Shown: positions 17,197-27,494, counted from the stretch's first letter. The stretch is DNA of 64,000 bases from Legionella drozanskii LLAP-1 (GCF_001467585.1 NZ_LNXY01000020.1:1-64000), one strand, 5' to 3'. The notes: generated from the letters alone by a model not told the origin. Made by a program: numbers and translations.

Positions 17197-18416
17197 GTAG
17201 GATTAAAAACCTGATTCGTTAACAAACAATGACCCAATTGGCGATAAACGCGTGTTAAAGTCGATTTACTATAATCATTTCCACAAGCGCGAACAATTCG
17301 CTCGCTTAAATTACCCTGACTCAAAATATATTCAAGTGCCTGCTGACTGGGCTTATCCAAATCGGTGCTAACACGTTCAATAAGCTGAGACCAAATCTGC
17401 TGGGCGCTCATTTTTCGTTTAGGAAGTTGCCACTGATTACATAGATCGGAATCATCAATAGTTGATGCTAAGCCGGTTTTTATCGTTTGATCATAAACAG
17501 ATCGCAAGCGTTTAATATCACAGGGATTGTCTAAATAATAGCTCGAATTAGCTTGCCAATTTTTCAAAATAGCGTGAATTGCAAGTACTATGGCAATGTC
17601 TGATTGAACGCATTCTTGTGAATCGAGAATACGAATTTCAATGGCTTTATAATTGAATTTAGGAATAGCTGCGCGAGAATTAAGCCATTCATGTTGCAAA
17701 ATTCCTTGAGGATCAAAAGGACGAATGTCTTTATACATCGGCTCTAAGATTTCTTGCTGGTATTGTGCTTCAGAGCAGATAAATTCAGGAATAATCTCCC
17801 CGCTAATCGAGGGAATACTTTGCTGATTCTTGCCGTAATAATACAAACGCGAATCGTTAAGTCCTGTTTTGTTTCCGTCTAAAAAGGGTGTACTTGCGGC
17901 AATTGCGGGTAGTAAAGGCAGAATCAGACGAATTAAATTATGGAGCTGACAAAATTCTTCATCATTGGCAAAGGGCAGATTAAGATGCACACATTGCAAA
18001 TTTGCCCAGCCATGTCCTTGGCAATTGAAGATAGAATCATATTGGCGATAGATATCCATATTGCCGTGTGGCCAGCGCTTCGTTTCAGTCAGAGGATCCA
18101 TCCAGGGATGAGCGCCTGTCGGGAGTAAACACAAATTATGTTGAGTCAATAAAGGTTGTAATTGCTCTATTGTTTGTTGAAATTGTTGCACTATCGGCGC
18201 GTTTGCTGGCTTAGGTCCATTATTTTTTAGCTCAAGAACATGCAGAACTAGCTCATTACTCACGGCAATATCGCCTAATTCAACCTCATTAGCTTGTTTT
18301 CCCGCCAAAGCGCTCAAAATGATATCGCTTTTAGGCTGTACATTTAATTTTTCAGGGTCGACGAGCATATACTCAATTTCAATACCTAATACAGAAAAAA
18401 GTGAATAATTAGACAT
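17193..18416 (-). CDS. GCS2-type carboxylate-amine ligase (glutamate-cysteine ligase family)
   Basis: The 407-residue enzyme belongs to the glutamine-synthetase-like GCS2 family. It has the N-terminal metal and glutamate site GIEIEYMLVD, a second acidic set in NELVLHVLELKN, the PTGAHPWMDP segment, and CVHLNLPF. Members join glutamate or another acid to an amine with ATP. I chose the ATG at 18416, where AGGAAG lies about eight bases upstream; the frame is open to 18452. It overlaps the ATP-grasp gene by eight bases and the amidohydrolase gene by four. With two ligases in one operon, it probably adds one unit of a short non-ribosomal peptide. The substrates are not shown. Confidence 0.85.
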   Translation of the reverse strand: MSNYSLFSVLGIEIEYMLVDPEKLNVQPKSDIILSALAGKQANEVELGDIAVSNELVLHVLELKNNGPKPANAPIVQQFQQTIEQLQPLLTQHNLCLLPTGAHPWMDPLTETKRWPHGNMDIYRQYDSIFNCQGHGWANLQCVHLNLPFANDEEFCQLHNLIRLILPLLPAIAASTPFLDGNKTGLNDSRLYYYGKNQQSIPSISGEIIPEFICSEAQYQQEILEPMYKDIRPFDPQGILQHEWLNSRAAIPKFNYKAIEIRILDSQECVQSDIAIVLAIHAILKNWQANSSYYLDNPCDIKRLRSVYDQTIKTGLASTIDDSDLCNQWQLPKRKMSAQQIWSQLIERVSTDLDKPSQQALEYILSQGNLSERIVRACGNDYSKSTLTRVYRQLGHCLLTNQVFNPT

Positions 18417-19893
18417 AACCATGCTTCCTGCGAATTCGTTGTAAAAAGACATTCATAATCTGCTCATAAAGAGCTTCACCAACCAGTCTATCTTCGATGC
18501 CAAAATCAATATTGGGATTGTCGTTTACTTCAATGACGTAATGTTTATCTCCCTGACTTTTAATATCTACCCCATATAAACCGTCGCCAATTAAACGAGT
18601 GCATTTTAATGCCGTTTTAACGATGGCTTCGGGTACCTCATGGATTGGAATTGTTTCGTGAGGCCCTTCTATTTTTTCATTCATTGGTTCTCTCATGGAA
18701 TCCTTTTCACCCATCGCTTCCCAGTTATAAATTTGCCAATGGTTTTTAGCCATGTAATAGCGGCAGGCGAAAATAGGTTTATTGTCTAAAATGCCAATTC
18801 GCCAATCATATTCCGTCGGAATAAAAGGCTGGATTAATACCAAATCAGAGATTTTAAAAAATTGAGCGAGCGATTTTTGTAATGCTTTTGAATCATCTAG
18901 TTTAAGTACGCCATGTGAAAAGGCGCTATCCGGGCGTTTTAGGACGCAGGGAAATTCAATATTGGGAATATCTTTATCGTATTTGCTAATAAAGGTGGTA
19001 TCAGGCGTTAAAATTTGATGGCTACGCATTAATTCGGCCAAATAAACTTTATTGCTGCATTTGACAATAGATTGCGGATCATCGATGACCACAAGATTTT
19101 CTTGGGCTGCTCGCCTTGCCATGCGGTAAGTGTAATGATTCACTGCCGTCGTGGCGCGAATAAACAAAGCATCATATTCGGCAATACTTCGGCTATCATT
19201 CCTTTCAATAAAATCAACGTTTAAACCCAGTGACTCACCTACATTAGCAAAAATGTCTAAGGCTTTTCTATTCGATGGGGCATTCGGCTCGCTGGGGTCG
19301 ATAAGAATGGCTAAATCATGAAAACGTTGTTTTTTACGCCATTGATGAAAGCGTTTTTTGGATAGATAGCATTCCGACGCATGTCGCATGAATTCCTGGT
19401 GATTAGCAGGAATGTCATCAGGAGATAGAATTTGTAATCCTTTAATTCGCCACTGTTTTTTCTTTTCAAATGTAAAACGAAGCATGGGTAATGGAAATAA
19501 TCCATGTAATTTTTTAGCCAGGGAAGCATGACATTTAGCCATATTTTGACCAAAATAAAGGCTGAATATAAATTCGTCAGTTTTAATGTCATGTAAACTA
19601 TGTTGAATCTCGTCATCCACATCCTGCGAAATAAATTTAGATAAACTTGAACTTAAAACATCTTGAATGCTATCTACTGAGGGGATGGCTTTATGATCGC
19701 GCGCATGAGCAAGTAGTGAGACATAATAGCCTATTGTTTGATGCTCATAAGAGCGACAAAGGTTAATGACCCGCACGGATTTGCTTTGATGGTAATTGGC
19801 ATTGGATAAGTAATCTGAGGCATGAATAATTGAGGCAAGAGGGGATAAAAAGTTCCAGCTCAAGGGATCATCCGTAACAATTATAGTTTCCAT
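18409..19893 (-). CDS. RimK-type ATP-grasp ligase with N-terminal RLAN domain
   Basis: The 494-residue protein has an N-terminal region (about 1-190) with the look of the RLAN domain found before RimK-like enzymes: VTDDPLSWNFLSP, then RVINLCRSYEHQTIGYYVSL. A RimK/GshB-like preATP-grasp and ATP-grasp region follows (about 205-490; FPCVLKRPDSAFSHGV, EYDWRIGILDNKPIFACRYY, and the metal-binding VIEVNDNPNIDFG). Such enzymes form amide bonds through an acyl-phosphate. The ATG directly follows the stop of the C39-like peptidase gene. It is probably one of two peptide-bond-forming enzymes of this operon, cytoplasmic, with unknown substrates. Confidence 0.88.
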   Translation of the reverse strand: METIIVTDDPLSWNFLSPLASIIHASDYLSNANYHQSKSVRVINLCRSYEHQTIGYYVSLLAHARDHKAIPSVDSIQDVLSSSLSKFISQDVDDEIQHSLHDIKTDEFIFSLYFGQNMAKCHASLAKKLHGLFPLPMLRFTFEKKKQWRIKGLQILSPDDIPANHQEFMRHASECYLSKKRFHQWRKKQRFHDLAILIDPSEPNAPSNRKALDIFANVGESLGLNVDFIERNDSRSIAEYDALFIRATTAVNHYTYRMARRAAQENLVVIDDPQSIVKCSNKVYLAELMRSHQILTPDTTFISKYDKDIPNIEFPCVLKRPDSAFSHGVLKLDDSKALQKSLAQFFKISDLVLIQPFIPTEYDWRIGILDNKPIFACRYYMAKNHWQIYNWEAMGEKDSMREPMNEKIEGPHETIPIHEVPEAIVKTALKCTRLIGDGLYGVDIKSQGDKHYVIEVNDNPNIDFGIEDRLVGEALYEQIMNVFLQRIRRKHGYV

Positions 19894-20619
19894 TTAAAGA
19901 CCTGTCGGTTGAATAATTAATAAGTTAGCATCATAAGTTAAAACACCGAGTAGAATCGCATTAATCAGACGATTCGAACTTACCTTGTAATAGTTATCAT
20001 GTGAAATTGGATTTTCTCGATGCGGATCGGCCACTACAATCAGTCTTTTTCTTTCATCATAACCACACAATACAACAAAATGACCACAAGGTGTACCGCG
20101 AATATCATCATAGATGGATTCCCCCAACTTAGAAAAGCGCTCACGAGAACTACGGTAGAGATATGTGGCGCTGAGACCCGTTAAGATAGGGATGTTTTTA
20201 AGAAAGTAGTCTCTTAATAATTGTACGCTCAAAGTATGAAACCGCACTCGCCCGCCCGAAGCTAAGTACTCTAAATAAGCCTCACTTGCTTGGATTATGG
20301 CTCTATCTCTTTTATGTTTCATTTGTGCGGTTAACTTGCTGGCTAAATTTTTTTGACAGACATCCTCATCTTGATCGGGTGAAAACCAGGTGGGGTCGAA
20401 TACGTCGAGACTATTGATATAAATCGTTGCACTAAAACCATGCGCTAAGGCATGTTTACCCAACATTGGCGCTAAAGTTCCACCGGAAAGCGAGCGTTCT
20501 ACGGTGCTAACGACCTGCTCCAGACTGATATCTAATCCATAATAGCGATAGATAGCATGTAAGCTAGTAGGACCACAACTTTCGTCATCTGGTTGAGTAT
20601 GAATTATTAAATCAATCAT
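19894..20619 (-). CDS. C39-like papain-fold peptidase
   Basis: The 241 residues have the C39/papain-like signature: the oxyanion Gln and catalytic Cys in HTQPDDESCGPTSL (Cys near residue 14), the catalytic His in PCGHFVVLCGYD, and an acid in VVADPHRENP. There is no signal peptide and no ABC-transporter domain, so it is not a bacteriocin-processing exporter; it should work in the cytoplasm. As the first gene of a coupled ligase operon it may cleave a precursor, release the product, or run as a transpeptidase. Its stop touches the start of the ATP-grasp gene. A TTGACA-containing promoter lies 43-71 bases before its start. Confidence 0.82.
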   Translation of the reverse strand: MIDLIIHTQPDDESCGPTSLHAIYRYYGLDISLEQVVSTVERSLSGGTLAPMLGKHALAHGFSATIYINSLDVFDPTWFSPDQDEDVCQKNLASKLTAQMKHKRDRAIIQASEAYLEYLASGGRVRFHTLSVQLLRDYFLKNIPILTGLSATYLYRSSRERFSKLGESIYDDIRGTPCGHFVVLCGYDERKRLIVVADPHRENPISHDNYYKVSSNRLINAILLGVLTYDANLLIIQPTGL

Positions 20620-20661
20620 CGCAGCTTATGCGTAATAGGCAAAATCGATATTCTTCAGTTA

Positions 20662-20690
20662 ACGTTAGACTCCGCTAGACCGTTTGTCAA
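20662..20690 (-). promoter_or_regulatory. Candidate promoter of the peptide-ligase operon
   Basis: Read leftward, a perfect TTGACA (20685-20690) is followed after 17 bases by TAACGT (20662-20667), a weak -10 match. It lies in the 91-base gap between the second GT87 gene and the peptidase gene, so the ligase operon may have its own promoter although all upstream genes face the same way. Confidence 0.4.
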
Positions 20691-20710
20691 TTCCTATTGA
20701 GGTGGGAATT

Positions 20711-22006
20711 TTAACTCGCAGCGAGTAGGGACGTATGCACGGTCAGAGTTAATTTTAGCGTTGTTGTGATAAGACCAAACAAGGATATAAAAAAAACAAT
20801 TAGAATAAAAATAGAATTTTCCTGCCCGTGATTAAAGTCGTTTTTTCCTGGAAGTTGCTTCTTGAGTACGAAAAAATAATTCAACAACAGCAATCCATAA
20901 AAATAAAAAGAGGAAAAAATAAAAGAAACTGCAAAGTTTTGCATCGCATTAGTTGTCACATAACTTTGCGGTACATTAATCAGGAAAAAACACAGTAGCC
21001 ATAGCAAGATGGTTTTTTTTGTCGATTTGATCTCATTAGTAGCAATTGCCCAACCTAATGCAAGTGGGAAAATAAGGATTGGAAAATAATAAAGCCAGCC
21101 AAATGGACTGATCAGTAACATCATTGTCAGAGTCAAACTAAAAGGTTGATGATTCACTTCTGTTGTTTGATTTGGCTGAAGATTGTAAAAATATCCTCCT
21201 AAAAAGCTAAAAAATAAAACGAGATAACCAAGTTCCAGATAATGCTTGTCATGGTAACCAAATAAACGAAAAATATAGCCATAGATCGAAGCATTCCAGT
21301 TATCGCCATACCAAAATACGCGCTTCATCACGGCAAAATAAGCCAAATAAATGTCGGTTCCATAACTAACAAAAGGCATTAAACTGAATACTAAAAAGCT
21401 GGCAAGCATTATAAAAAAAACAGACGAGCGGCCCTGTTTGATAACATAAAAAAATATTAAAGCAGGGAATAACTTAATTGCTACGACAAATCCCCAAATA
21501 AATCCGGCAAGAAAGCTGCGATCTCTCAGGAAAAAATAATAACCAATCATTATAAAAAATAATAAAAAAGAACCCACTTGAACTAAAATGGTGTTGACCA
21601 TCGTCGGGAAAAATGACAAATAAAATAATAATAAGAGCAGCCAATATTTTTTCAGAAAATTAAATGAAAATGCATAATAAAAAGCAAGGCCTGCACCTAA
21701 CAATCCTAGCGTAAACGAAAAGGCGATCCAGAGAAGAAGTGCAGCATAGTAATTGAGCTTAACTAGCGGGCTGAAAATCCATAACAGAGCAGGTGGATTT
21801 AAATTGGGTGTTAATTCTTTGGCTACTGGTAAAAAATGGCTCCATAATACTCCATAAGGATTCTCATGATTTTTTAGCGATACAAGCGCTGCATAAAAAG
21901 AAGTAAAATCCAGTTGATTGGGGTGGTTTAATAGGAAATAAAAAATCAGGTAATAAGCGATAAGAAGAATAGAAATAAAAGCGGTTGGCAAATAACGACT
22001 ATTCAT
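20711..22006 (-). CDS. GT87-family (DUF2029) membrane glycosyltransferase, copy B
   Basis: The 431-residue integral membrane protein has about ten to twelve hydrophobic segments. It carries the GT87/PimE-like signature: an Asp in the first loop (DFTSFYAALVSL, then NPYGVLW), NLNPPALLWIFSPL, and FLAGFIWGFVVAIKLFPAL. The family transfers sugars from polyprenyl-phosphate donors on the outer face of the membrane, with the loop Asp as likely catalyst. It lies 30 bases after a clear paralogue (copy A), with the same motifs in the same order, so the pair comes from a tandem duplication. The acceptor is unknown. Confidence 0.8.
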   Translation of the reverse strand: MNSRYLPTAFISILLIAYYLIFYFLLNHPNQLDFTSFYAALVSLKNHENPYGVLWSHFLPVAKELTPNLNPPALLWIFSPLVKLNYYAALLLWIAFSFTLGLLGAGLAFYYAFSFNFLKKYWLLLLLFYLSFFPTMVNTILVQVGSFLLFFIMIGYYFFLRDRSFLAGFIWGFVVAIKLFPALIFFYVIKQGRSSVFFIMLASFLVFSLMPFVSYGTDIYLAYFAVMKRVFWYGDNWNASIYGYIFRLFGYHDKHYLELGYLVLFFSFLGGYFYNLQPNQTTEVNHQPFSLTLTMMLLISPFGWLYYFPILIFPLALGWAIATNEIKSTKKTILLWLLCFFLINVPQSYVTTNAMQNFAVSFIFSSFYFYGLLLLNYFFVLKKQLPGKNDFNHGQENSIFILIVFFISLFGLITTTLKLTLTVHTSLLAAS

Positions 22007-22036
22007 GATAATAGGTTGTGACCACGGTATTTAGCT

Positions 22037-23398
22037 TCACTGACTAACTCCTTTATTATTTAAATTTTCCATTTGCCTAAGCAGCTTAGCTCTATCCTCC
22101 GGCGTTAGGGACAAGCTAATTAGGAAGCTATTAAGTGGCACAATTAAGCCAAATATAAAAAAGATAGCTACTGCAAGAAGCGAGCGACGCTTTCTCTCAT
22201 TTTCGAGCATGGTTTCTATCTTTAACTCATTATTTCCTTGAATTTGTTGATTAGAGGTTAAAATATAAAATAAAACTAATAAGCCATAAAAATCAAATGA
22301 AAATAAGGTAATTCGCTCAGTAAAATTATGCATGCTTTTATTAATAACATAAGCCTGTGGGAAATTAATGAGAAAGAAACAAGCAGTCCACAATAAGACG
22401 GGAATAGAGGAGGTTTTTTTATCAAAAGAGATCATGAAACTAAGAATTAATGGAAACATTAAAACTGAAAAATAGTATAACCAGCCAAAAGGACTTAATA
22501 ATAACATCATTACAAGAGTTAGGCAGAAGGGTTGATGATTGCTCTGATCCGTTTGGCCCTTGATATAACGTGGCCCAAGCGCTTTTAAATAGACAAGAAG
22601 TGAAATTAAAAATAGGCCTGCATACAAGAGTTCTATGGGCATCAAATTATGATAACTAGAGTTTGTATCAATAAGTAGACGGAATAGGAAGCCATAGATA
22701 GAAGCATTCCAGCTATCACCAAACCATAGTATGCGTGCCACCATGGAATGATATTGCGAATAAATCGTCGGACCATAGATCAAAACGGGAATTAGGCAAG
22801 CTAATAAAAAAGTTGCAAGCATGCTCAAAAATACCTGCCTTCTCCCTTGTTTTAAGACGTAGAAAAATAATAAGGCTGGAAATAGTTTTAGAGCAATAAT
22901 AATTCCCCATGAAATGCCAGCCAGATAGCAACGATCATTAAGATAAAAATGGTAGCCTACCATCATAAAAAAAGCTAAAACAGCCCCGATTTGTACAATG
23001 GAGGTATCCATTAAAATTGGGAAAAATGAAAAATAAATAATGTAAAAAATTAGTCGATATTTTTTCCAAATTTCATCAGAAAAAGCATAGCGAAATGCAA
23101 TATTAGCCGCTACCAATCCCAAGCAAAGCGACATAATTGCCCATATAATCAGTGCCTTATGATAGCTAAGATAGGCCAGAGGACTAAAAAGCCAGATAAA
23201 AAAAGGAGGGTTTAAATTCACTGAGATAATCAATTGAACTGGGTAAGGATTATTCCCAGAAAGAAGTAATTTCGCAGAGGTATAAAAGGGAGTAAAATCG
23301 ACAATACGTTGACTAGAAAAAATAAGATAAAGCAGGATGGAATAAATAAAAATTAGAAATATCAATGGAAAGATTAGGTAGGTCGAATGAGTTTTCAT
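22037..23398 (-). CDS. GT87-family (DUF2029) membrane glycosyltransferase, copy A
   Basis: The 453-residue paralogue of the neighbouring gene has the same motif order: DFTPFYTSAKLL then NPYPVQL, SVNLNPPFFIWLFSPL, YLAGISWGIIIALKLFPAL, and SPFGWLYYFSVL. It is polytopic in the inner membrane. It has a longer Lys/Arg-rich cytoplasmic loop before the last membrane segment than copy B. Polyprenyl-phosphate-linked sugars are the likely donors (family knowledge). It follows the hotdog protein gene by 31 bases on the same strand. The two copies have diverged clearly, so different acceptors or sequential steps are possible. Confidence 0.8.
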   Translation of the reverse strand: MKTHSTYLIFPLIFLIFIYSILLYLIFSSQRIVDFTPFYTSAKLLLSGNNPYPVQLIISVNLNPPFFIWLFSPLAYLSYHKALIIWAIMSLCLGLVAANIAFRYAFSDEIWKKYRLIFYIIYFSFFPILMDTSIVQIGAVLAFFMMVGYHFYLNDRCYLAGISWGIIIALKLFPALLFFYVLKQGRRQVFLSMLATFLLACLIPVLIYGPTIYSQYHSMVARILWFGDSWNASIYGFLFRLLIDTNSSYHNLMPIELLYAGLFLISLLVYLKALGPRYIKGQTDQSNHQPFCLTLVMMLLLSPFGWLYYFSVLMFPLILSFMISFDKKTSSIPVLLWTACFFLINFPQAYVINKSMHNFTERITLFSFDFYGLLVLFYILTSNQQIQGNNELKIETMLENERKRRSLLAVAIFFIFGLIVPLNSFLISLSLTPEDRAKLLRQMENLNNKGVSQ

Positions 23399-23429
23399 TT
23401 TAGCTACTCTTCCTAAGCAGGGTCTAGAT

Positions 23430-23903
23430 TTAAGATAAGACTTTAATTGATAGTTCTAAAATAAAATCCGCAACTTCTTCGGGATTTTCAGGGTAATTAG
23501 TATAAGCTTTAATCGTTATCGGTTTGTTAATCCGCTCCCCTGTTTTTTGCGACTCTTCAATCATTGCTTTGACCTCCTCTCCCATCTCAGAAACAAAATA
23601 AACGTCGGATTCAGGTCTCCGAAGAAATTGTGCTTGAAAGGATTTAAAAACGAGAGACATTTTTAAATTTAATTGACTCGTATAATAAAAACCGTGCAAC
23701 CCACCCGCTAAGTCTGCCCCAACTGCAAGTGCGCCGAAATACATTGAATTGAGATGATTTTTACTGCGGCGCGTCAATGGAAGTTTAAGTACGGCACGTT
23801 TGCTATCAAAGGCAATTAATTTAGGTTTTAAATGACCTATTAAAGGGATTTTGAAGCGCCCAAAAGACCAAAGAAAGTATTTAAAACGCGTTAATGGTTT
23901 CAT
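23430..23903 (-). CDS. DUF4442 hotdog-fold protein (thioesterase-like)
   Basis: The 157 residues match the DUF4442/YiiD-C-like hotdog family: LPLTRRSKNHLNSMYFGALAVGAD is the usual strand and hot-dog helix, with Asn-His and Asp in the family positions. Relatives are acyl-CoA thioesterases or acyl binders, but no activity is shown. The C terminus adds a charged segment on TNYPENPEEVADF. Its start overlaps the last base of the BON-protein gene. It heads towards the two GT87 genes, possibly in one transcript. Confidence 0.72.
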   Translation of the reverse strand: MKPLTRFKYFLWSFGRFKIPLIGHLKPKLIAFDSKRAVLKLPLTRRSKNHLNSMYFGALAVGADLAGGLHGFYYTSQLNLKMSLVFKSFQAQFLRRPESDVYFVSEMGEEVKAMIEESQKTGERINKPITIKAYTNYPENPEEVADFILELSIKVLS

Positions 23904-24457
23904 TATGCATCCTTGCTTACCTGAAGTTTAGAAATAATTTTTTTCACGCCTCGAATCGCATTGACGCGCTTTATTATAGAGACAATGGATCTATCTTGCT
24001 TCACTTTCCCTGATAAAGTCACTGTACCATTTGTTGTTGATGCATTGATTCCTACCAATGGAATTGATTCATCATCGAACACTTTTGCTTTTAAAATCGC
24101 TGCTTCGACTTTGGCTGTAATGTAGGTGTCAGCGAGTGCTGTATTGACTTGTTTAATTTCTAAATCATCGGCTTCAACTGCTTTTACGCCCTTCGTTACT
24201 TTGACAAGCTTCAAAGCATCGACAAAAGTTTGCTTGTCTTTAACATTCCCTTTGAGGGTGACGATACCATCTTTAGTTGAAACTGAAATTTTCAAAGGAT
24301 TAAGATCAGAGTTTTTTGCAAATTTGGCTGTTATTTTAGCGGTAATGACGGAGTCACTAATTTGCTGCTCGAATTCTTTAAAATTGTTATCAGCATGAGC
24401 ATAACCCACACAAAAAAGCAGGACTGTGCTCATAAAAAAATTTAAAAATGGGCGCAT
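23903..24457 (-). CDS. Periplasmic protein with two BON domains (OsmY-like)
   Basis: The 184-residue protein starts with a signal peptide (MRPFLNFFMSTVLLFCVGYA, cleavage near residue 22). Two BON domains follow: about 30-100 (SVSTKDGIVTLKGNVKDKQ) and about 108-180 (NASTTNGTVTLSGKVKQDR). BON domains bind phospholipid membranes; OsmY-type proteins are periplasmic and stress-related. The gene runs opposite to uvrA and is the first in line with the hotdog and GT87 genes. Confidence 0.88.
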   Translation of the reverse strand: MRPFLNFFMSTVLLFCVGYAHADNNFKEFEQQISDSVITAKITAKFAKNSDLNPLKISVSTKDGIVTLKGNVKDKQTFVDALKLVKVTKGVKAVEADDLEIKQVNTALADTYITAKVEAAILKAKVFDDESIPLVGINASTTNGTVTLSGKVKQDRSIVSIIKRVNAIRGVKKIISKLQVSKDA

Positions 24458-24657
24458 AACAAGCTTGGCTTTGTGAACGTGAAAAAGAGTATATCATCTT
24501 TAGAAATTAGAGAGCTAGGCCGAATTTAATGAAAAATCTGAAGCCCTCATTTTTGGAAATTACATATTGGAAAAAATCGAGCGACGCCTAAAAGATCTCT
24601 TCGTTTTCCTTCATGCTATTTATGAGCTATAATTTACCTTTTTTGAATTAAATATTT

Positions 24658-27483
24658 ATGGATTCCATCAGTATTCGTGGCGCAAGAACACATAATCTTA
24701 AAAATATTAATGTGGAGTTGCCGCGTAATCAATTAATCGTGATCACCGGACTTTCAGGTTCAGGTAAATCATCCTTAGCTTTCGATACGCTTTACGCTGA
24801 AGGCCAGCGCCGTTATGTTGAATCACTTTCTGCTTACGCCCGTCAATTTTTATCGATGATGGAAAAACCAGATGTTGATTCGATTGAGGGACTTTCGCCG
24901 GCAATTTCAATCGAACAAAAAGCAACCTCACACAACCCTCGTTCTACTGTCGGAACAATCACTGAAATTTATGATTATTTACGTCTGTTGTTTGCGCGAG
25001 TAGGCGAGCCTCGCTGCCCCATTCATGGGGTTAGTTTGCATGCTCAAACTATCAGCCAAATGGTTGATCAAGTTCTGGCAATGCCGGAAGGAACTAAGGC
25101 GATGATTTTGGCGCCAGTAGTGCGAGAGCGGAAAGGGGAGCATGTGCAATTATTGCAACAACTGCAAGCACAAGGCTATGTTCGTGCGCGGATTGATGGA
25201 GAGTTGTGCGAACTAGATGATCCGCCCAAATTAACCTTGCGTCAAAAGCATACTATCGAAGTAGTTATTGATCGAGTTAAAGTCCGAGCTGATTTAGCCC
25301 AGCGTTTAAGTGAATCCTTTGAAAATGCGTTGAATCGTGCAGAAGGTTTGGCAATTGTTGCTCCTATTGACGATGATTTTTCTGAAATTGTTTTTTCCTC
25401 AAAATTTGCTTGTCCCGAGTGTGGCTATAGTTTAAGCGAATTGGAACCGCGGCTGTTTTCGTTCAATAACCCTGTGGGTGCTTGTCCTTCATGCGATGGT
25501 TTAGGAGTCGATCAATTTTTTGATCCCGAGCGAGTGATTCATGATAAAACGGCAAGTTTGGCCGAGGGCGCTATTCGTGGCTGGGATAAAAAAACCACTT
25601 ATTATTACCCGATGTTGGAGTCTTTGGCGCGACATTATCACTTCGATATTGAAACGGCTTTTTGCGATTTGCCCGAAGAAATTCAGCAAATAGTTCTTTA
25701 TGGCAGTGGAAAGGACATTATTGAATTTCACTATCAAAGAGGACAGGGCGATTACATGGTTAAAAATCATCCCTTTGAAGGGATTATTCCGAACATGAAA
25801 CGCCGTTATCACGAATCGGATTCTGCAATGGTTCGTGAAGAGTTGGCTAAATATTTGTCTTCACGCCCTTGTCAATTATGTCAGGGGGCTCGCCTGCGTG
25901 AGGAAGCTCGGCATGTGTTTGTTGACGATAAAAACCTTCCTGAAATTACTTCTTATTCCATCGAAAAAGCCTACGACTTTTTTAGCTGTCTCGAGCTGAC
26001 CGGTTATCGAGGCGAAATTGCTGCAAAAATTAATAAAGAAATCGTGGAGCGCTTGGGATTTTTAGTGAATGTTGGCTTAGATTATTTATCACTCGCTCGA
26101 AGTGCCGAAACACTGTCTGGGGGCGAAGCCCAGCGAATTCGTTTGGCAAGTCAGATTGGTTCTGGTTTGGTGGGCGTTATGTATATTCTCGACGAACCGT
26201 CTATTGGTTTGCATCAACGCGACAATGATCGCTTGCTCAAGACTTTGCTGCATTTACGGAATTTGGGAAATACTGTGATTGTGGTGGAGCATGATCATGA
26301 TGCCATTCTATCGGCGGATTATGTTTTAGATATCGGTCCTGGTGCCGGTGTGCATGGTGGAAAAGTGGTTGCTCAGGGCACGCCAAAAGAGGTCATGGCA
26401 AATCAAGCGTCCTTAACAGGACAATATCTCTCGGGTAAACAGTCGATTGCAGTGCCTGCCACAAGAACCGCGATTGATGAATCAAGAATGATTCATTTAA
26501 AAGGCGTTAAGTGCAATAATTTAAGCAATGTCGAGGTGAGGATTCCATTGGGAATTATTACTTGCATTACTGGCGTTTCAGGTTCTGGAAAATCGAGTTT
26601 AATTAACGATACTTTATACCCGATTGCAGCCAACAAATTAAACCGCGCAAGTTTACTCACAACCGGGGCAGTGAAAGAAATTACGGGCCTAGAGTTGTGT
26701 GACAAAGTCATTGATATAGACCAAAGCCCCATTGGTCGAACCCCACGCTCTAACCCGGCGACTTATACTGGTATTTTTACCCCCATTCGCGAACTATTTT
26801 CAGGAACACCTGAAGCGCGTGCAAGAGGTTATCAGCCTGGTCGTTTTAGCTTTAACGTTCGCGGAGGACGTTGTGAAGCTTGTCAGGGTGACGGTTTAAT
26901 CAAAGTAGAAATGCATTTTTTACCGGATATTTATGTATCCTGCGATGTTTGCAAGAGTAAGCGTTACAACAGAGAAACCTTAGAAATTGAATATAAGGGC
27001 AAAAATATTCACGAAATCCTTGAGTTGACTGTTGAAGATGCACGCAGTTTCTTTGATGCAATTCCAGTTATTGCCAGAAAATGTCAGACCTTAATTGATG
27101 TTGGTTTGTCTTATATTCGTTTAGGCCAAAGCGCGACGACATTGTCGGGCGGAGAAGCTCAGCGAATAAAGTTAGCTCGTGAATTATCAAAACGAGATAC
27201 AGGAAATACCTTGTACATTCTTGATGAACCAACAACAGGCCTGCATTTTCACGATACAAAACAATTGCTTAGTGTATTGTTTCGTTTGCGAGAGCAAGGT
27301 AATACGATCATTATTATTGAACATAATTTAGATGTCATAAAAACAGCGGATTGGATCATTGATTTAGGACCTGAGGGCGGAAGTAAAGGTGGACAAATTA
27401 TTGCGGTTGGTACGCCCGAAACAGTGGCGAAGAATAAGAAGTCTTACACAGGCCATTTTTTGAAACCTTTGTTGAAGCTGTAA
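24658..27483 (+). CDS. uvrA: Excinuclease ABC subunit A
   Basis: The 941-residue protein is the DNA damage-recognition ATPase of nucleotide excision repair; with UvrB it scans DNA and loads UvrB at lesions. It has two ABC ATPase modules: Walker [10 protein letters not shown] (33-41) and GVSGSGKSS, and signatures [11 protein letters not shown] and [11 protein letters not shown]. Two Cys4 zinc modules lie within them (CPECGYSL with GACPSCDG, and [10 protein letters not shown] with [10 protein letters not shown]). The length matches the family. A TATAAT sequence at 24628-24633 may be its -10 region. No LexA-type operator is visible. Confidence 0.98.
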   Translation: MDSISIRGARTHNLKNINVELPRNQLIVITGLSGSGKSSLAFDTLYAEGQRRYVESLSAYARQFLSMMEKPDVDSIEGLSPAISIEQKATSHNPRSTVGTITEIYDYLRLLFARVGEPRCPIHGVSLHAQTISQMVDQVLAMPEGTKAMILAPVVRERKGEHVQLLQQLQAQGYVRARIDGELCELDDPPKLTLRQKHTIEVVIDRVKVRADLAQRLSESFENALNRAEGLAIVAPIDDDFSEIVFSSKFACPECGYSLSELEPRLFSFNNPVGACPSCDGLGVDQFFDPERVIHDKTASLAEGAIRGWDKKTTYYYPMLESLARHYHFDIETAFCDLPEEIQQIVLYGSGKDIIEFHYQRGQGDYMVKNHPFEGIIPNMKRRYHESDSAMVREELAKYLSSRPCQLCQGARLREEARHVFVDDKNLPEITSYSIEKAYDFFSCLELTGYRGEIAAKINKEIVERLGFLVNVGLDYLSLARSAETLSGGEAQRIRLASQIGSGLVGVMYILDEPSIGLHQRDNDRLLKTLLHLRNLGNTVIVVEHDHDAILSADYVLDIGPGAGVHGGKVVAQGTPKEVMANQASLTGQYLSGKQSIAVPATRTAIDESRMIHLKGVKCNNLSNVEVRIPLGIITCITGVSGSGKSSLINDTLYPIAANKLNRASLLTTGAVKEITGLELCDKVIDIDQSPIGRTPRSNPATYTGIFTPIRELFSGTPEARARGYQPGRFSFNVRGGRCEACQGDGLIKVEMHFLPDIYVSCDVCKSKRYNRETLEIEYKGKNIHEILELTVEDARSFFDAIPVIARKCQTLIDVGLSYIRLGQSATTLSGGEAQRIKLARELSKRDTGNTLYILDEPTTGLHFHDTKQLLSVLFRLREQGNTIIIIEHNLDVIKTADWIIDLGPEGGSKGGQIIAVGTPETVAKNKKSYTGHFLKPLLKL

Positions 27484-27494
27484 TCGGTAACTGC

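Noticed and set aside
24470-24657. LexA-type SOS operator before uvrA
   Set aside because: No CTGT-N8-ACAG-like palindrome is visible.
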